NCBI GenBank assembly: GCA_023079485.1
Contig: CM041092.1
Span: 1,131,627-1,195,626, forward strand
Direction of reading: 5' to 3'
Length of the DNA: 64,000 nucleotides
DNA from: Archilochus colubris
Taxonomy: Eukaryota > Chordata > Aves > Apodiformes > Trochilidae
Both the position numbers and the translations under genes were made by a program. This document shows, in pieces, positions 21,911-34,492 of this stretch (the stretch's first letter is position 1; each line of letters opens with the position of its first letter). The notes beneath the pieces are model-generated. The model ran no database searches and was not told the DNA's origin. It worked only from the letters and a program-made list of their open reading frames with translations.

Positions 21911-22812
21911 AGAATCATAGAATCATAGAATCATAGAATCACAGAATTGGCTGGGTTGGAAGGGACCTCAGAGCTCATCAAGTCCAACCCTTGATCCACT
22001 CCCCCCGTGGTTCCCAGCCCATGGCACTCAGTGCCACATCCAGGCTCTTTGGAAAGATCTCCAGACACGGAGAATCCACTACTTCCCTGGGCAGCCCATT
22101 CCAATGCCTGATCACCCTCTCCAGAAAGAAATTCTTTCTCATCTCCAACCTAAACCTCCCTGGCACAACTTGAGACCCTGCCCTCTTGTCTTGCTGAGAG
22201 TTGCCTGGGAAAAGAGCCCAACTCCCCCTGGCTCCAACCTCCTTTCAGGGAGTTGCAGAGAGTGATGAGGTCTCCCCTGAGCCTCCTCTTCTCCAGCCTC
22301 AACACCCCCAGCTCCCTCAGCCCTTCCTCACAGGACTTGTGCTGGATCCCTTCACAGCCTCCTTGCTCTTCTCTGGACCTGCTCCAGCACCTCAATCTCC
22401 TTCCTGAGCTGAGGGGCCTAGAACTGGACACAGGACTCAAGCTGTGGCCTCACCAGAGCTGAGCACAGGGACAGAATCCCTTCCCTGGACCTGCTGGCCA
22501 CGCTGTTCCTGAGCCAGCCCAGGATGCCATTGGCCTTCTTGGCCACCTGGGCACACTGCTGGCTCCTCTTCAGCTTCCTGGCAATCCAGACTCCCAGGTC
22601 CCTTTCTGCCACTCTGTGCCAAGCCTGGAGCTCCCCATGGGGTTGTTGTGGCCAAAGTGCAGGACCTGGCACTTGGAATGTTGAACCTCATCCCATTGGG
22701 ATCATCCCAACTCTCCAGTCTGTCCAGGTCCCTCTGCAGAGCCCTCCTGCCTTCCAGCTGATCCACACTCCCCCCAGCTTGGTGTCATCTGCAAATAAGC
22801 CACTTTTCTGAC
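21911..22812 (-). mobile_element. CR1 LINE, 5'-truncated, with broken reverse transcriptase remnant
   Basis: This 0.9-kb copy is the longest CR1 here. The 3' tail is at 21911 with four tandem AATCATAGA-type units on the + strand. On the minus strand the C-terminal part of ORF2 can be read in pieces: LFADDTKLGG, which carries the catalytic DD of the polymerase, near 22795; then [20 protein letters not shown]; then [11 protein letters not shown]; then [20 protein letters not shown] to the end. The pieces lie in different frames, so the element is dead. Its 3' 340 bases are nearly identical to the copy at 29063-29400. Confidence 0.96.
21978..22812 (-). pseudogene. CR1 ORF2 (reverse transcriptase) C-terminal remnant
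   Basis: This is the protein-coding part of the CR1 copy above. In an intact element ORF2 encodes an endonuclease and a reverse transcriptase. Only the region from the polymerase active-site FADD box to the C-terminus remains. It is split over at least three frames with stops, and the endonuclease and the N-terminal polymerase domains are missing through 5' truncation. The product cannot be functional. Confidence 0.88.
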
Positions 22813-23937
22813 ACATTCCTTGCTCAGTTCTTAGGAGAGGCACTTGGTGAAAACAGCACCGCTTTGCTTGGGCAATGATACAGCCACAAAAAACTGATGG
22901 TTTGGAGAAGTTATAATGCAAAATAAATTCTTTGCAGCGGGTTAGAACCACCCCTTAGCTGAACGTTTCTACCACTCCTGTTTTACAAGCCATGGGCCAG
23001 ATTCATGTGAAAGAAACCATAAATGATGGCAGGAAATGCAATTCCAGAAGGGGACAATTCATCCTCCTGGGACACAAACCCAGGCAATGATGGGGAGATC
23101 CAACAGCTCCCAAACAATGCCACGTTTCCCAGGGGACTGAATCCTGGTCAAGAGGACCTTCTGTGAGCTGGAAGTCCCCCCCAGCCTCTCCTCCAGGACA
23201 CCCCAGGTTCCCCCCAGCCCCTTTCTTAAAGAGGTTTTTTTTTGCACTTGAAGTCCTGGGTGAAGGCTGGCACAAAGGATGCTTGGGATCAGGGGCTTAA
23301 TTAAAGCTTTGTGAATAAACAAGTTAATCTAGAAACAGAACCAGCTGTAGCAGTCTGTAAAGAGCTTTCTTCCATCACAGCAGGTGAGGGTTTAAAGTTG
23401 TTTTTTTTTTTTCCAATAGAACATTTCAGAGACAGCAGAGGGAGAAGCACTTGGAGTTGTAGTTGGCAGCAGCATTTCCAAGTGAAAACATCTATTACAT
23501 GTCACAGAAATGACTTCTTTCATTTACTGATCTACAGAAAGCTAAATGTTTGTTTTGATGATTGGCCTTTCCACCAAAAAAAAAAAAAAAAAAAGCAAAA
23601 AAAAAGCATTAAGTCAGAGCAGTGAATAATTTATGAGACCAACTTTAGTGTGATTAATCTCAGAGGGCCCTAAAAAAGTCCTGGGCATGGTGCTGCTTGT
23701 CAGCTGAGACAGTAAAGGAGTCAAAAAAACCCCCAAAAATCTATGAGGCCACTTTTTATCCTCATTTTTCCCCACCATGACTTTCTGTATTTTGGTGATT
23801 TCACTTGGCTTTTGGCTCTGGAGTCCTGTTCTCTCCCTGTGGGCAGTGCTGCATGGACAGCTGGACAAAGTGCTGGAAAACTCAGGGAATTAACTGTGCA
23901 CTGGGGATGCTCTTTGTTCCAAACAAAAAAGATTATC
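22813..23937. other. Unique sequence, no gene recognised
   Basis: Single-copy DNA with an A-rich run at 23576-23604. Nothing recognisable as an exon. Confidence 0.5.
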
Positions 23938-24172
23938 ATGGTATTATATTATATTAATTATATATTGTATTGATTATATATTAATTATATATTATATTGA
24001 TTATATATTAATTGTATATTATATTATATTGTATTACATTAATAATCTATTATAACTCTATTAATAATATACTATAATTAATATATAATGTAATATAAAA
24101 TATAATTAATCTATTAATCTATTAATAATCTATTATTAATATAATATATTAGTATATTAATATTATCATAGT
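23938..24172 (+). repeat. AT-rich block of TATATTAAT / ATAATCTATTA repeats
   Basis: About 235 bases of over 90% A+T are made of interleaved TATATTAATTATA and AATAATCTATTA units. Many units are palindromic, so the block could extrude cruciforms. No gene or element was recognised in it. Confidence 0.9.
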
Positions 24173-24289
24173 TCTGTACAGACAGAACTTGAAAGGACTC
24201 ACAGGTGTGGATACAAAAAACCCTGAGACAGTTTTGGGGAATACAAAATAAAGATCACTGGTTTGCTGGGATTAGGAACCATTGGGAAA

Positions 24290-24425
24290 CAGAAAAAAAA
24301 AACCACAACAAAACCAAACCAAACCAAAGAAATGAAAAGCCCCAAAAGAAAGAAACAAAAAACACCAAAAAACCAAACAAAAAAGCCCAAACCAAACAAA
24401 AAAAATTACCAGAAACCAAACCAAC
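24290..24425 (+). repeat. A-rich (CCAAA/CAAAA)n low-complexity tract
   Basis: CAAAACCAAACCAAACCAAA and related A-rich units with little T. Similar composition to the 17-kb tract. Confidence 0.85.
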
Positions 24426-24639
24426 ACCTGACTTGTGCCAAACCAGCTCCCTGCAGCCTCACCTTAGGAACTGCCATGCAGAGAGCTCATCCTTGTAGCT
24501 AAAAATGTGGATTAAAAACGCCAGTTGTGTTCAGGCACAGCAACACTGAACACTGAACACTGGAGTTCCAGATGAAAGCTGAGAGGGCTCAAGCTGCTGC
24601 AGCTTCAGGATATTGGGTTGAAAAAGGATAGCAAGCAGC

Positions 24640-24760
24640 AGAACCTATTTTAAAGACAACCTTTTAAGTGACTCTTAATAAAAATGAATTTTTAATGCTA
24701 ATTAAGAAGATGAAATAGCCCTGGCTATTCATTATCTGGCTCCAAGGGCTTGTTCAGAGG
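24640..24760. other. Candidate conserved non-coding element
   Basis: TAATGCTAATTAAGAAGATG and neighbouring AT-rich sequence with TCATTATCTGGC resemble a homeodomain/GATA-type enhancer core. The call rests on composition only. Confidence 0.22.
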
Positions 24761-24980
24761 GCTGCAGTTACTCACAGAGTTAAAATCTGGGTTCTGTTCT
24801 CTCACTTGTCCTTCTTCACATAGGGGATAAAATTAAAACCACACATTTATTGCCTGGGTATCCATGTCCCTCCCCCCCCAAAAAACCAAAAAAGCCCAAC
24901 TTTATTTCCTTTATTTCCAGGTGAACAGGTTAAGTTTCTTGAGCAGGTTAAAGACTTTTTTTCCCCATTTCCCTGCAGCT

Positions 24981-25141
24981 TTCTCCTCTCCAGCCTCAAC
25001 ACCCCCAACTCTCTCCCCCTGGCTCCAGAGCTGCTCCAGCCCTCCCAGCAGCTCCAGGGCCTCCTCTGGACTCACTCCAACATCTCCGTGTCCCCCTGGT
25101 TCTGGTACCCCAGAACTGGACCCATGCTCAGCACAGTGAGG
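24981..25141 (-). mobile_element. CR1 LINE internal fragment
   Basis: The + strand reads TCTCCTCTCCAGCCTCAACA, then CTGCTCCAGCCCTCCCAGCA, then CCCAGAACTGGACCCATGCT. This is the reverse complement of the CR1 ORF2 C-terminal region that lies some hundreds of bases inside the element. The 3' tail is missing, so it is a broken or nested remnant with uncertain ends. Confidence 0.78.
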
Positions 25142-26916
25142 AGCAGGGGATGCTCCTCAGCCCCCCCAGCAGCTCTGCAAACCCAGCCCCAGCTTCCCTT
25201 CAGCTGTACAATTTCCCCTCTCTCCATGGCAATCAGGTACACATGGCTGAGCCCTATTAATACCCAGGTGTTTCCAAGCTGTAAATTTTTATTTTCCCCA
25301 CTTTTGCACCCTCCAGGGCTCTGCTGCTGCTGCTGCAGGTTCCCCATGGCCAGGCTGCCTGCTAGGGGCTCCCACAGCTCCCTCTGTGCCCCTGTCCCAC
25401 CCCTGCACCTAAGGAAACCGTCAGGTCACCAGGCAGGATCAGCACGACCACAGAGACACCTCCACACCAGCCCTGGGGCTGAGAAAAAGGTGCTCACTCT
25501 GACCAAATGATCTTTTGTTTTCTTTTTTATTTTTAATCCCCCCAAGCAAGGCTCAGGAGATCCCCATGCTGCTGGGAGCAGTATTGGTGCTGCCAAGGGG
25601 ATGCTGTGTGGTGTCAGGAGGGGATCAGAGGGGATTTCTCCTGTCCTGTCACCATTAGCAGCATCAGTGCAGGTTTCCAGAGGGGAAATAACACCAGGGA
25701 AGGACCACACTGAGCTGGAGAAGTTTGGGATCCTCTCATCCCCTGCAGCAGCCACCCCAGGGGCTGATACCACCAGCTCTGCCCCAAACAGAATCCCCAG
25801 ACCCCTCCAAGCCCAGCCCTTGCAGGATGAGGAATGTTTTGGGCAGGATTCAGGTATTTTGGTGCTTAAAGCAACAGCTCCATGGCCAAAGTCCTCCCCA
25901 GGTTCTTGCTGGGGCTCCTGGGGGAGATCCTCAGCACCCTGGATCCCAAGGAGCACCCCTGGCAAATGGCACAGCAGCTCTGGCAGCACCAGGGGCTGCC
26001 CCAGGGGTGCCCACCCAGCAACTCAAACCCCTGCAAATCCAAGGAACTCATCCAGCCCTCAGAACTTCAGAACAACCTCAAAGCTTTTCCCTCCTTAGGT
26101 CCTCTTGCTCTCACACCTGCTCCTTTAGGAAGCTGTTAGGATGTGACAAGGGAGTTTATTCCTGTCTTTTAACAGAAAACACTCAAAATATCACCTGGTA
26201 GTTTTGGAGGGGGGGGGGAGAAAGTTCTTTTCAGAATCTTTTTAGATTCTTTTTAGAATTCCTCTTGGAGCAGAGCCTGTATATTAAACCTTTAAGCTTT
26301 TTTTGGGGTGGTTTTGGGTTTTTTCTCTTTCTTGCAGAGCTCACAGCTGCACTACAGGTTAGCACACAGGCACCTGTGTGGTTTTTATGTTTTAAGCCCT
26401 CCTGAGAGCTGCCTGCAGGCCATGTATCCCCACGGGGCTGAGCCCTGGACATCCCTGCCAGGGCACACGTGGTGCCCAGGAGCAGCTTTTCCACGGGAAG
26501 GCTCCGGGGCTGATCCCAGCCCCACATAAACCCCTCCTGCCTTACCCTGGATGCCTACATAAACCTGACAGCCTGATGCCTCACACGGATTTTCCCCACC
26601 CAGCCCTTGGCAGCAGCATCCAGGGGGGATGGAGCCACCTCCCACCCTGCACTGGTGGCACTGGTGTCACTGGTGTGGGGTCTGGTTACATCTGGGGGAC
26701 ATCTCAGTGTGGGTTTGCAGGCAGAGGAAGGCTCCGGGCTGGGCAGCAAGCAAAGGGGGCAAAGAAACACCCAGGTGGAGTGTTAAACATGCTGCTCAAA
26801 CACTAAGGCTTCCTCAGTTGTGTTTTTCAGGTCCCTCCCACCCAGAAGTGTTTGCAGATCCTCTGCTGAGGTCCAGGATTTTTATTTTATTTTTTTATAT
26901 TTAACATTGATTTTCA
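25142..26916. other. GC-rich unique sequence, no gene recognised
   Basis: Overlapping open frames up to 187 codons on both strands at 25400-26200 have no recognisable domain and compete with one another, which suits GC-rich non-coding DNA. A (CTG)4-5 run lies at 25320-25336 and a G10 run near 26210. Confidence 0.5.
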
Positions 26917-27121
26917 TCAGATCATAGGATGGTTTGGGTTGGAAGGGACCTTAAATATCATTGGAATCCAACCCCCCTGCCATGGTCAGGGACCCCTCCC
27001 CCAGCCCAGGGTGCTCCAAGCCCCATCCAACCTTCAACACTGCCAGGGATGGGGCAGCCACAGCCTCCCTAAGCAGCCTATTCCAGGCTCTTCCTACCCT
27101 CATGGTGATGAATTTATCCAA
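26917..27121 (-). mobile_element. CR1 LINE 3' fragment, decayed
   Basis: The + strand shows ATCATAGGATGGTTTGGGTT, then GGAAGGGACC, then a CCATGGTCAGGGAC and CCCAGGGTGCTCCAAGCCCC segment typical of an avian CR1 3' UTR. It is about 200 bases. The same subfamily sequence is found at 35773-36054. Confidence 0.92.
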
Positions 27122-29062
27122 TTATTCTCTTATTGGAGCATCCCCCTAATTTTTTTAGCCTCTTTCTGGGCCCTGAGTGAGTTCCTTCCTGGGAGGCTGC
27201 CCACCCCCCAGCTTCCAGATGCATTCTACATTTCCAAAGATAATGAAGATAAATTTATGTTGTGGAAACTCTCTCCCCTTAGAGACTATTTCTTAATAAG
27301 ATGCTGTGGTCTTTATGCACCTCCTGCATGGAGCTATTATGCTGCTTGCAGATTGCAGCAGGATTTCCAGAATAGCCAAGGGTACCAAGGTACCCACCCA
27401 GCCAGAGCCACAGAACTGCCCAAAAAGAAAGAGTCTCCACTCAGGGGTGCCAGAGCCCAGCACCAGAGCTTTGGGCCATGCAAACCCCCCCTGGGTGAGG
27501 CAAAAAGCCCCAGTTTGGTTCCACCCCCCCCAGAGATCCTCAGCTGAGTCACCACCACAGGGGACAGAACTTACATCAAAGCCACTGCAAAAAAAAAAAG
27601 CTTTCTGCCCCCCTGCTTGTCAGCACTGCTGCTGGAGATGGAGAATCCCTTGGGAATGGGGGAATCTCAGAGCTCAGGCACTTGGGACATCATTTGCACA
27701 GTGATTTCAGCAGTGCTTGGCTTGAGTATGAACCACTACTGATTATCTCATGGTGAGATAATCTTGTGAGAATCTGTTTTTTATTCACTTCTAAAAAATT
27801 GCAAATAATAATAAAGAAGCCATTCAGATTTAATAAAATCATTTTTTTAAAAAAACCCAAGCAATTTGGATGTAAGACCTTCCTGCTGAGCATCACTGTG
27901 CAGATGGAGCAGCCAGGAATCCCAGGACACCTTCAGGGAGGCACTGGGGTTGTGCCACTTCATTCCATTCAGATTTTCCACCCGAGCACAAGCAGCAACA
28001 CTCCAGCTCCTTTTACCCAACACTTCACTGGAGAGCAGCAGCCCAAACCACCTGCAAACCCCTCCAGTTCCCTCTCTCTGTGCTCTCAGGAGAGCTTGAT
28101 AGGGAAACTAAAGCAGATCACAAAGTCCTCAAAGCATTTTGCTTCAGGGCTAGGGCAGCATCACCAAGATTAAATCCTCCTGGCCACAGCTTGGGAAAAA
28201 AAATCCCAAACGGCCTGAAAAGTGTGAAAAATGGGTTATTACTTCCTGGGCTCTGTGGAAGTCCTGTCCCTGCTCCCCACATGCTCAGTGTGTGCAGCTG
28301 AATAAATGGGGATGTGAAGCAGACAGGGAGTGGGCCATGGGCACCTCTGATGCACTGATGGGCATCTGGAGCCCAATTTCCTTCCCAGAATGAAGTTTCC
28401 TTGTCAGAGGCTGCACACAAGTAGTAGATATCTTCCCCCCTCCCTATTTAGGAGAAAAAACCAAACCAAAACACAACGATGTTCCTTTTCCCAGTCTAAG
28501 CTTCATCCCTAACACACTGAGCTCTGGAGCCTGGAATGTGTGCTCATCCCAAGGGAGGATCCAAAACAAACAAAGAAACAAAAACCAGAATAAAACAACT
28601 GCTTTCTCTATGGACCAGCTGCAGTAACAGACTCTATTAAAAAAGTTTCCAAGCCTGGCAGATTTTATATATCTATTATTTTACAGACATTCTTCCACAG
28701 TAGACTGCTTGGGGTTCTGTGCAATGCTTGCAGCAAAATAATTGAGGATTGAGTGAAAACATCATTGCAAACATCATTAAAACCTGCTTGGGACTCAGGC
28801 AGAGAAACACAGAAACAGCAAGGTGTCCTGTGGAATAGGAATGGTGGGAGGGAAGAGGGGGTAAGGAGAGTCCAGCATTAGAAGATGCATCATGGACAGG
28901 TATCTGAAGAGGGAGAATCCTGCTGAGAAGCTGGGAATATTCCCAGCTATTCCTAAAGAAAACAAACAAACAAACATTTTTTTTCTGCCCCTTCTTGGCT
29001 CTGGTAACACCCACAAAAAGCCCCCCAGAGAGCAGTGCAGGTGTCAGAGCCAAGAATATTGG
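27122..29062. other. Unique sequence, no gene recognised
   Basis: Mixed single-copy DNA with short A-rich runs. No domain was recognised in the open frames. Confidence 0.5.
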
Positions 29063-29400
29063 CTCTCTGCAACTCCCTGAAAGGAGGTTGGAGCCAGGGG
29101 GGGGTTGGGCTCTTTTCCCAGGCAACTCTCAGCAAGACAAGAGGGCAGGGTCTCAAGTTGTGCCAGGGGAGGTTTAGGTTGGAGATGAGAAAGAATTTCT
29201 TTCTGGAGAGGGTGCTCAGGCATTGGAATGGGCTGCCCAGGGAAGTAGTGGATTCTCCGTGTCTGGAGATCTTTCCAAAGAGCCTGGATGTGGCACTGAG
29301 TGCCATGGGCTGGGAACCACGGGGGGAGTGGATCAAGGGTTGGACTTGATGAGCTCTGAGGTCCCTTCCAACCCAGCCCATTCCATGATTCTATGATTCT
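29063..29400 (+). mobile_element. CR1 LINE 3' fragment, young copy
   Basis: This 338-base 5'-truncated copy begins at CTCTCTGCAACTCCCTGAAA and ends with the tail ATGATTCTATGATTCT. It still reads as one open frame for the last part of CR1 ORF2 ([23 protein letters not shown]) before the 3' UTR. By eye it differs from the copy at 21911-22812 at only a few positions, so both belong to one recently active subfamily. Confidence 0.95.
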
Positions 29401-31015
29401 AAAGGCCTCCAGAGGATGGCAAACCCAGCCCAGGCCAGGCACTGCCACCTCCCCTCTGCAGCTGGGGCCAACACCCCTCCCAGGAGCTGTAGCTGGAGCC
29501 CAGCAGCAGGGCAGGAGCAGGAGGAGGTGGAACTGCAACTTCCCAGCATCTCTGGAAGGCCCAGGGATGCTCCAGGGGACTTGGGGGCACAGCCTGGGCT
29601 GTACCTGCATGGTCAGACCTGCTACAGGGACATCACACTCCCTCCCTTTTTCTAACAACCACTTAAAAACGGCTTTTTCAGCCTCAGGAAATTATGCTCC
29701 ACTTGTTTTTATACTGAGGGGGAAAAAAACCCCAACCATCCATCAGTGCAAGCAACCTCTTAGCAACAGCTTTCCCCCCCCCCCCAGCTTTACACTGCTT
29801 TATTCAAGCATTTGCTGCTCCTCCTGAAAACTTCTCCCATTTTGCCAGCACACGATTACAAATGTGTTTGGTTGTTGGTTTGGTTGTTCGGGGTTTTTTT
29901 CGTTATTTGTTGTTTTTTTTCCCCTGACAACCAGCTCAGTTCAGCATCGTGGTTTTAAATCAATGGTACTCATGCGGCTGATAATTGGGCACTAAATCTG
30001 ATACAGCCCGAAAGGCTGAAAGGGCAGGCATCAAATGCTGGGTGATTAGGTAAATAGAAGAGAAATTGATTGCTCTTTTGTCTTACTCTATTGACTGCAA
30101 GGCGGTTTTATGGCACTTCTGCAGGCTGGTACCGGGTCTTTAGCACACAGAAGGTTTGCTGAGTAGTTCTGCTACGGAAATGTTTTTAAAAAAACCAAAA
30201 AAACCCAAAAAAACACCCAAACTGTTCCTGCTGCTAGTGCAACCTGATATAGAAGTTGTACCCTGTGAATTCAGAGAAACCCCAGGAGGGAAATGCAGAT
30301 ACCCCAGGACAGGATTCTCTGGTGTGGGTACCCAAACCCGAGAAATCCCACACCGGGATTTATTTATTTATTGACCCCAATGCCTTTCCCAGCCGAATGC
30401 TCCGGGTGGCACTGACACCCTGCCAGCTGACCAGGTAACAAACCTGCCTGGGGTTTGCTTCCTTCTCTTTCTGCCTACAAATTACAGAGTCCTCCATCTC
30501 GCACCCCAGGGCACATCCCAGCCCGCAGCAAGATTGCTTTGGGTCTCCTGGCACCACCCGGGATAATTAACACCCTTAATTGCTTCCTGCCCTTGATTTC
30601 AGGTGTCTCCTTGGCAACAGCTCTTTAGCAGGCACAGAGGCATCCTCCAGAGAGCAGAGGCTTTAAACCCCTTATCCCCAGCATCCTCCGGAGGGGTCAC
30701 CCCCCTGCTCCTGACCCTGCATCCCTCCTCGGATAAATCCCTGCAGAGCAGCAGCCCCTGGGGACACCTCAGAAGTCCCCCCACTCAGTCAGGTCCCATC
30801 TCCATGAGGGAGTGAGGCTTTCTGAGCAGGCTGGAGAGGAATTAACTTCAGGAGAGGGGAGACAGCCCCCCCGAAAGCCATCGGGGTCAGGAGCATCAGT
30901 GGGGCGAGCAGGGAGGAGCTGGAGGGAGGGTTTTTCCCTGGGATCTCTCAGGATGGATTGAGAGGTGACCTCAGGTAGCAGAAGCATCCTGGCAGCATCT
31001 GAGGGGATCAGGAGA
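29401..31015. other. Unique sequence, possible regulatory stretch at 29940-30160
   Basis: No gene recognised. The part at about 29940-30160 has low simple-repeat content and motifs such as CTGATAATTGGGCAC and AGAAATTGATTGCTCTTTTG, giving an enhancer-like texture. A C13 run lies near 29773. Confidence 0.4.
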
Positions 31016-31430
31016 GAATCATAGAATCATAGAATTAGCCGGGTTGGAAGGGACCTCAGAGATCATCTAGTCCAACCCTTGACCCACCGGAGCAGTTGCT
31101 AGACCATGGCACTGAGTGCCCATCCAGTCTTTTTTAAATGTCTCCAGGGACGGAGAATCTACCACCTCCCGGGCAGTCCATTCATAGCCTAATCACCCTC
31201 TCCGTGAAGAAATTCTTTCTAATATCTAACCTAAACCTCCCCTGGCAGGCTGTGTCCTCTTGTCTTGTTGAAGGCGTCTGTGAAAAGAGTCCAGTTCCCA
31301 CCTCGCTACAGCCTCCTTCAGGTAGTTGTAGGCAGCAATGAGGTCTCCCCTGAGCCTCCTCTTCTTCAGGCTGAACCCCCGCTCTCTCAGCCTCTCCTCA
31401 TAGGGCCTGTGCTCGAGTCCCTTCCCCATC
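31016..31430 (-). mobile_element. CR1 LINE 3' fragment
   Basis: The + strand starts with two AATCATAGA units, then GGTTGGAAGGGACCTCAGAG, and continues through the reverse complement of the ORF2 end (the GGTCTCCCCTGAGCCTCCTC region). It is about 415 bases and 5'-truncated, with more substitutions and small deletions than the 21.9-kb and 29.1-kb copies, so it is older. Confidence 0.95.
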
Positions 31431-34400
31431 GGGGCTGCTGTATTTCCAAAACACAGTTGTTTTTGTGCCCCCGGGCTGTGAGGCCGTGCCGTGAGGGGTC
31501 ATTAGAAAGGTTTCTGTTCAAAACTCCAGAACTCATCAGCTTGGAAAGGGGGTGAGGAGCAGAGACTGGTTCAGAGCAATTATCCCCAGGCAGAGCAGTG
31601 CCTCAGGGAGGATGCTGAGCCTGCCCAGCACCACCTCACCGGGTGAGCATTTTAAAATGCCCTCAGCAAAATATAAAATTGTGATCATCCCTAAAAGCAG
31701 CAAGGACGTGGCAGAGGGGCTGGGCCAGAGCATGGGGAGCCCTGATGGAGGTGACACGAAGTGGGCCATGTGCCAGGCTCATCTGGCACCAACCAGTCTG
31801 GCAGAGCACACCCAGGAGGAGGATTTCTGCTCCTATTCCCCTCCATGGGGCAGCAATAATGGGACGTGTTTTTTCCCCATTTATTAACAACTTGGGGAAT
31901 TAAAACCAAACATACCCAATAGAAATGAATAAAATAAATAAAATAAATTAAAAAAAAAGCACCCAAGAGTATAAACTAGTTTCAAGTCAAACTAATTGAA
32001 AGACAAGGTGAGTGTGAACACCTGCACAGCCAAACGCACACACAGGGCTCCTCACTGAGCTGAGCTCTGTCCCTTCCCTGGCTCTGTTGGGCTGGAAAAG
32101 GGCATTTTTGAGAGGAAAAGGGGGAGCATGTTCCAAACCAGCACAACTGCAGCCAGGGGTGCTGCCAGGCACAGCCCCATAGGGCACCACAGCATGTCCT
32201 GCCAGCAGCTGCCTGGCTCAGAACTGAAGGATTCCCCTGGTGTAGCTCTCACGGAGTTTTTCAAATTAATTTTCAGAGTGGTTTCTGGGATCCAGCCCCA
32301 AACCTCCCCAGGGCACAGCCTGGGACCAGCCCAAGGAGATGCCACCATCCCCCAGCTCCCAGAGGTTGCTTAAACCCCTTCCCAAAAATAAATAAATACC
32401 CAGAGTGACTGCAAACCCCAGCCTGCCAGTCATGCAGGCAACCCAAGATTGTTTGCATCCCTGGATCCCCTGGAGCTGCCTCAGTCCAGGAGCCAGGAAA
32501 CCCTCACTCTCACCAAGGAAACCTTGGGACTGTGCAGAGTTTTCCCTTCCCAGCAAAAGGAACCAAACCTGAGCTTGGGGTTAGGAAAAAGAACCCTGAC
32601 ACTGATTATCCCACCCTAGCACAGAGCTGGGCAGAGGTTCAGCCTCCCCCTGGGTAGGATCCTGAGCCACCACCAGAGAAAGTGATCACCAGAAAGACAG
32701 AATGTGGAACCAGCCTCAAGTTAGCTCAGACACCCTAAAGAAAAAAAATTAAGCTGTTTCCAGCAGAAACCAGTCCCAGTCCTAGTGAAGGCATCAGGTT
32801 TTAACTCACTGACTTCTAATTCCATGCTTTAATATTTTAGTAATTTCACATAGATACGACTTCCACAGTTCAGAAAGCACAGAAAAATGCTCTTTTTCTT
32901 GCTGAGATGCACAGAAAGCTTCCTTTTCTCCTAGAGTGCTGACTTGGTGCTTAGATGACAGCAATTCAAATGAAGTTAAAGCTGAGTACTTTTCATCTCA
33001 GGGCCCCAAGCACTTATAAAATCTCATTTGCACCTTGTGACACTTTTTTTAAATAAAAAAAAACACAAGACAGGGGGGAAAAAAGGCAAATCCAGAGAGC
33101 CAGGTTTGCAGCAGGGAGAGAGGAGATCTCTGTGCTGCTGGGCACTGCCCAGGGGTCCTTATCCCAGTTCCCATATCAGTTCCTCCAGAACCAAGCACTG
33201 CAAAACTGGTCTGAAGCCAGGGAAGACAACTGGAAGCAGGCAGAGCCTCTCCCACCCCACTGCCCTCACTAAAAAAACAACAATCAATTAAAAATATATA
33301 TATCCCCTACCTTTCATTCCACTTTGTACTTCCAGGAGCAAGCTCTCCTCTCCAGCATCTCCTGGAGGAAGCAGGAGGCTGGGTCCCTGCTCAGGGCTCT
33401 GTTATCCATAACCCCAGAGCCTTGGGCACCTCCTCCTGATGAGCTGGGAAGGGCTGATCCCTGGCACCTGGCTCCCTTTCCTTTGGTGACACCTCCCAAA
33501 GGAAGAGACCACTTCATCCTGTGGAACCAAAACCCTTCACCTCGTGGATTATATGTTTGAAAAGTGCCTGGCTGTCCCTCTGTGCTCCTGGTGACACCAC
33601 CACCACCACAGGACCAGCAACGTGCTGCCACTCTGCCAGATAAACAGAAAAAGGATTTTTTTTTTGTTTGCCCTTTGTAAGAAACAACACCACAGCCTAA
33701 GGAATGAGCCCACAGCTTTGCTACATCCTCCTGGGATTTAAACCATGGGGAAAAGGGGCTTCAAATATTAAGGAAAACATCCTGCATAGCATCAGGTCCT
33801 GCTGGACACTCTGATGGAGCCTACTGGGTATTTTTAACTCTGACTTTAAAAAGAAGGGGAAAAAAAGTTGGTTTGTATAGCCAGATATCTTCCCTCAAAC
33901 AGAATGAGCTCCTCCTCCCAGATTTCAACCATGCTTCCATGAGTTTTTGGTAAAGAGCAGCACTGAGAGGAGTAGTAAGGGTTTTAACTCAGGCATGGCC
34001 TGAGGTGCTCTCGGGGGCACTGCAGGAGATCAGCCACGGGGACCTGAAAAATATTTCTTCAGTTTCTGTCAAAGCTCTTGGGCCAGAAATTTTCCTCTGC
34101 TGCTTGGCCCTGGATAAAATAAAATTAAAAATAAAATAAAATAAACCAAAAACTTAATTAACATGCTCTTGGCTCAGCTTCATGTCATTACCAGCCCAGA
34201 GTGCTGGTTCCCAGCACACTCCACAAGCAGCAGGTGATTGTCCCACCCCACACTGCTCAGCTCTGTGTTTTCAGCAAAGATTTTGCTGAAGAAACTGTTG
34301 TTTGGGGTCTTTTTCTCCTCTGAGCAACCTTGGCCATTTCTGCACTGATTTATCCCAGCCTGGGGCAAAACCCCCATTGTCCCCATGAGAGGTGTGGGTG

Positions 34401-34451
34401 CCTCAAACCTGGCAGTGACATTTGGGCAACGTGTTCTTCAAACTCTGCCCA
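31431..34451. other. Unique sequence, no gene recognised
   Basis: Single-copy DNA. Short AAAATAAAT-type repeats occur at 31925-31957 and 34116-34147. No exon was recognised. Confidence 0.5.
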
Positions 34452-34492
34452 GGCTTGACATTGGATGAGATGATCATTGGAGGGCCCTTCAA
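34452..34492 (+). mobile_element. CR1 3'-end relic adjoining a minisatellite
   Basis: The bases GGCTTGACATTGGATGAGAT, GATCATTGGAGG and GCCCTTCAACCC match the last 40 bases of a + strand CR1 element (consensus about GGACTTGATGATCTTGGAGG, TCCCTTCCAACC). The terminal AACCC runs straight into the CATCCCAACCC minisatellite instead of the usual ATTCTATG tail. Confidence 0.6.

Noticed and set aside
29040..29349. A 104-codon + strand ORF as a host gene
   Set aside because: It is the C-terminal tail of CR1 ORF2 in a truncated LINE copy.
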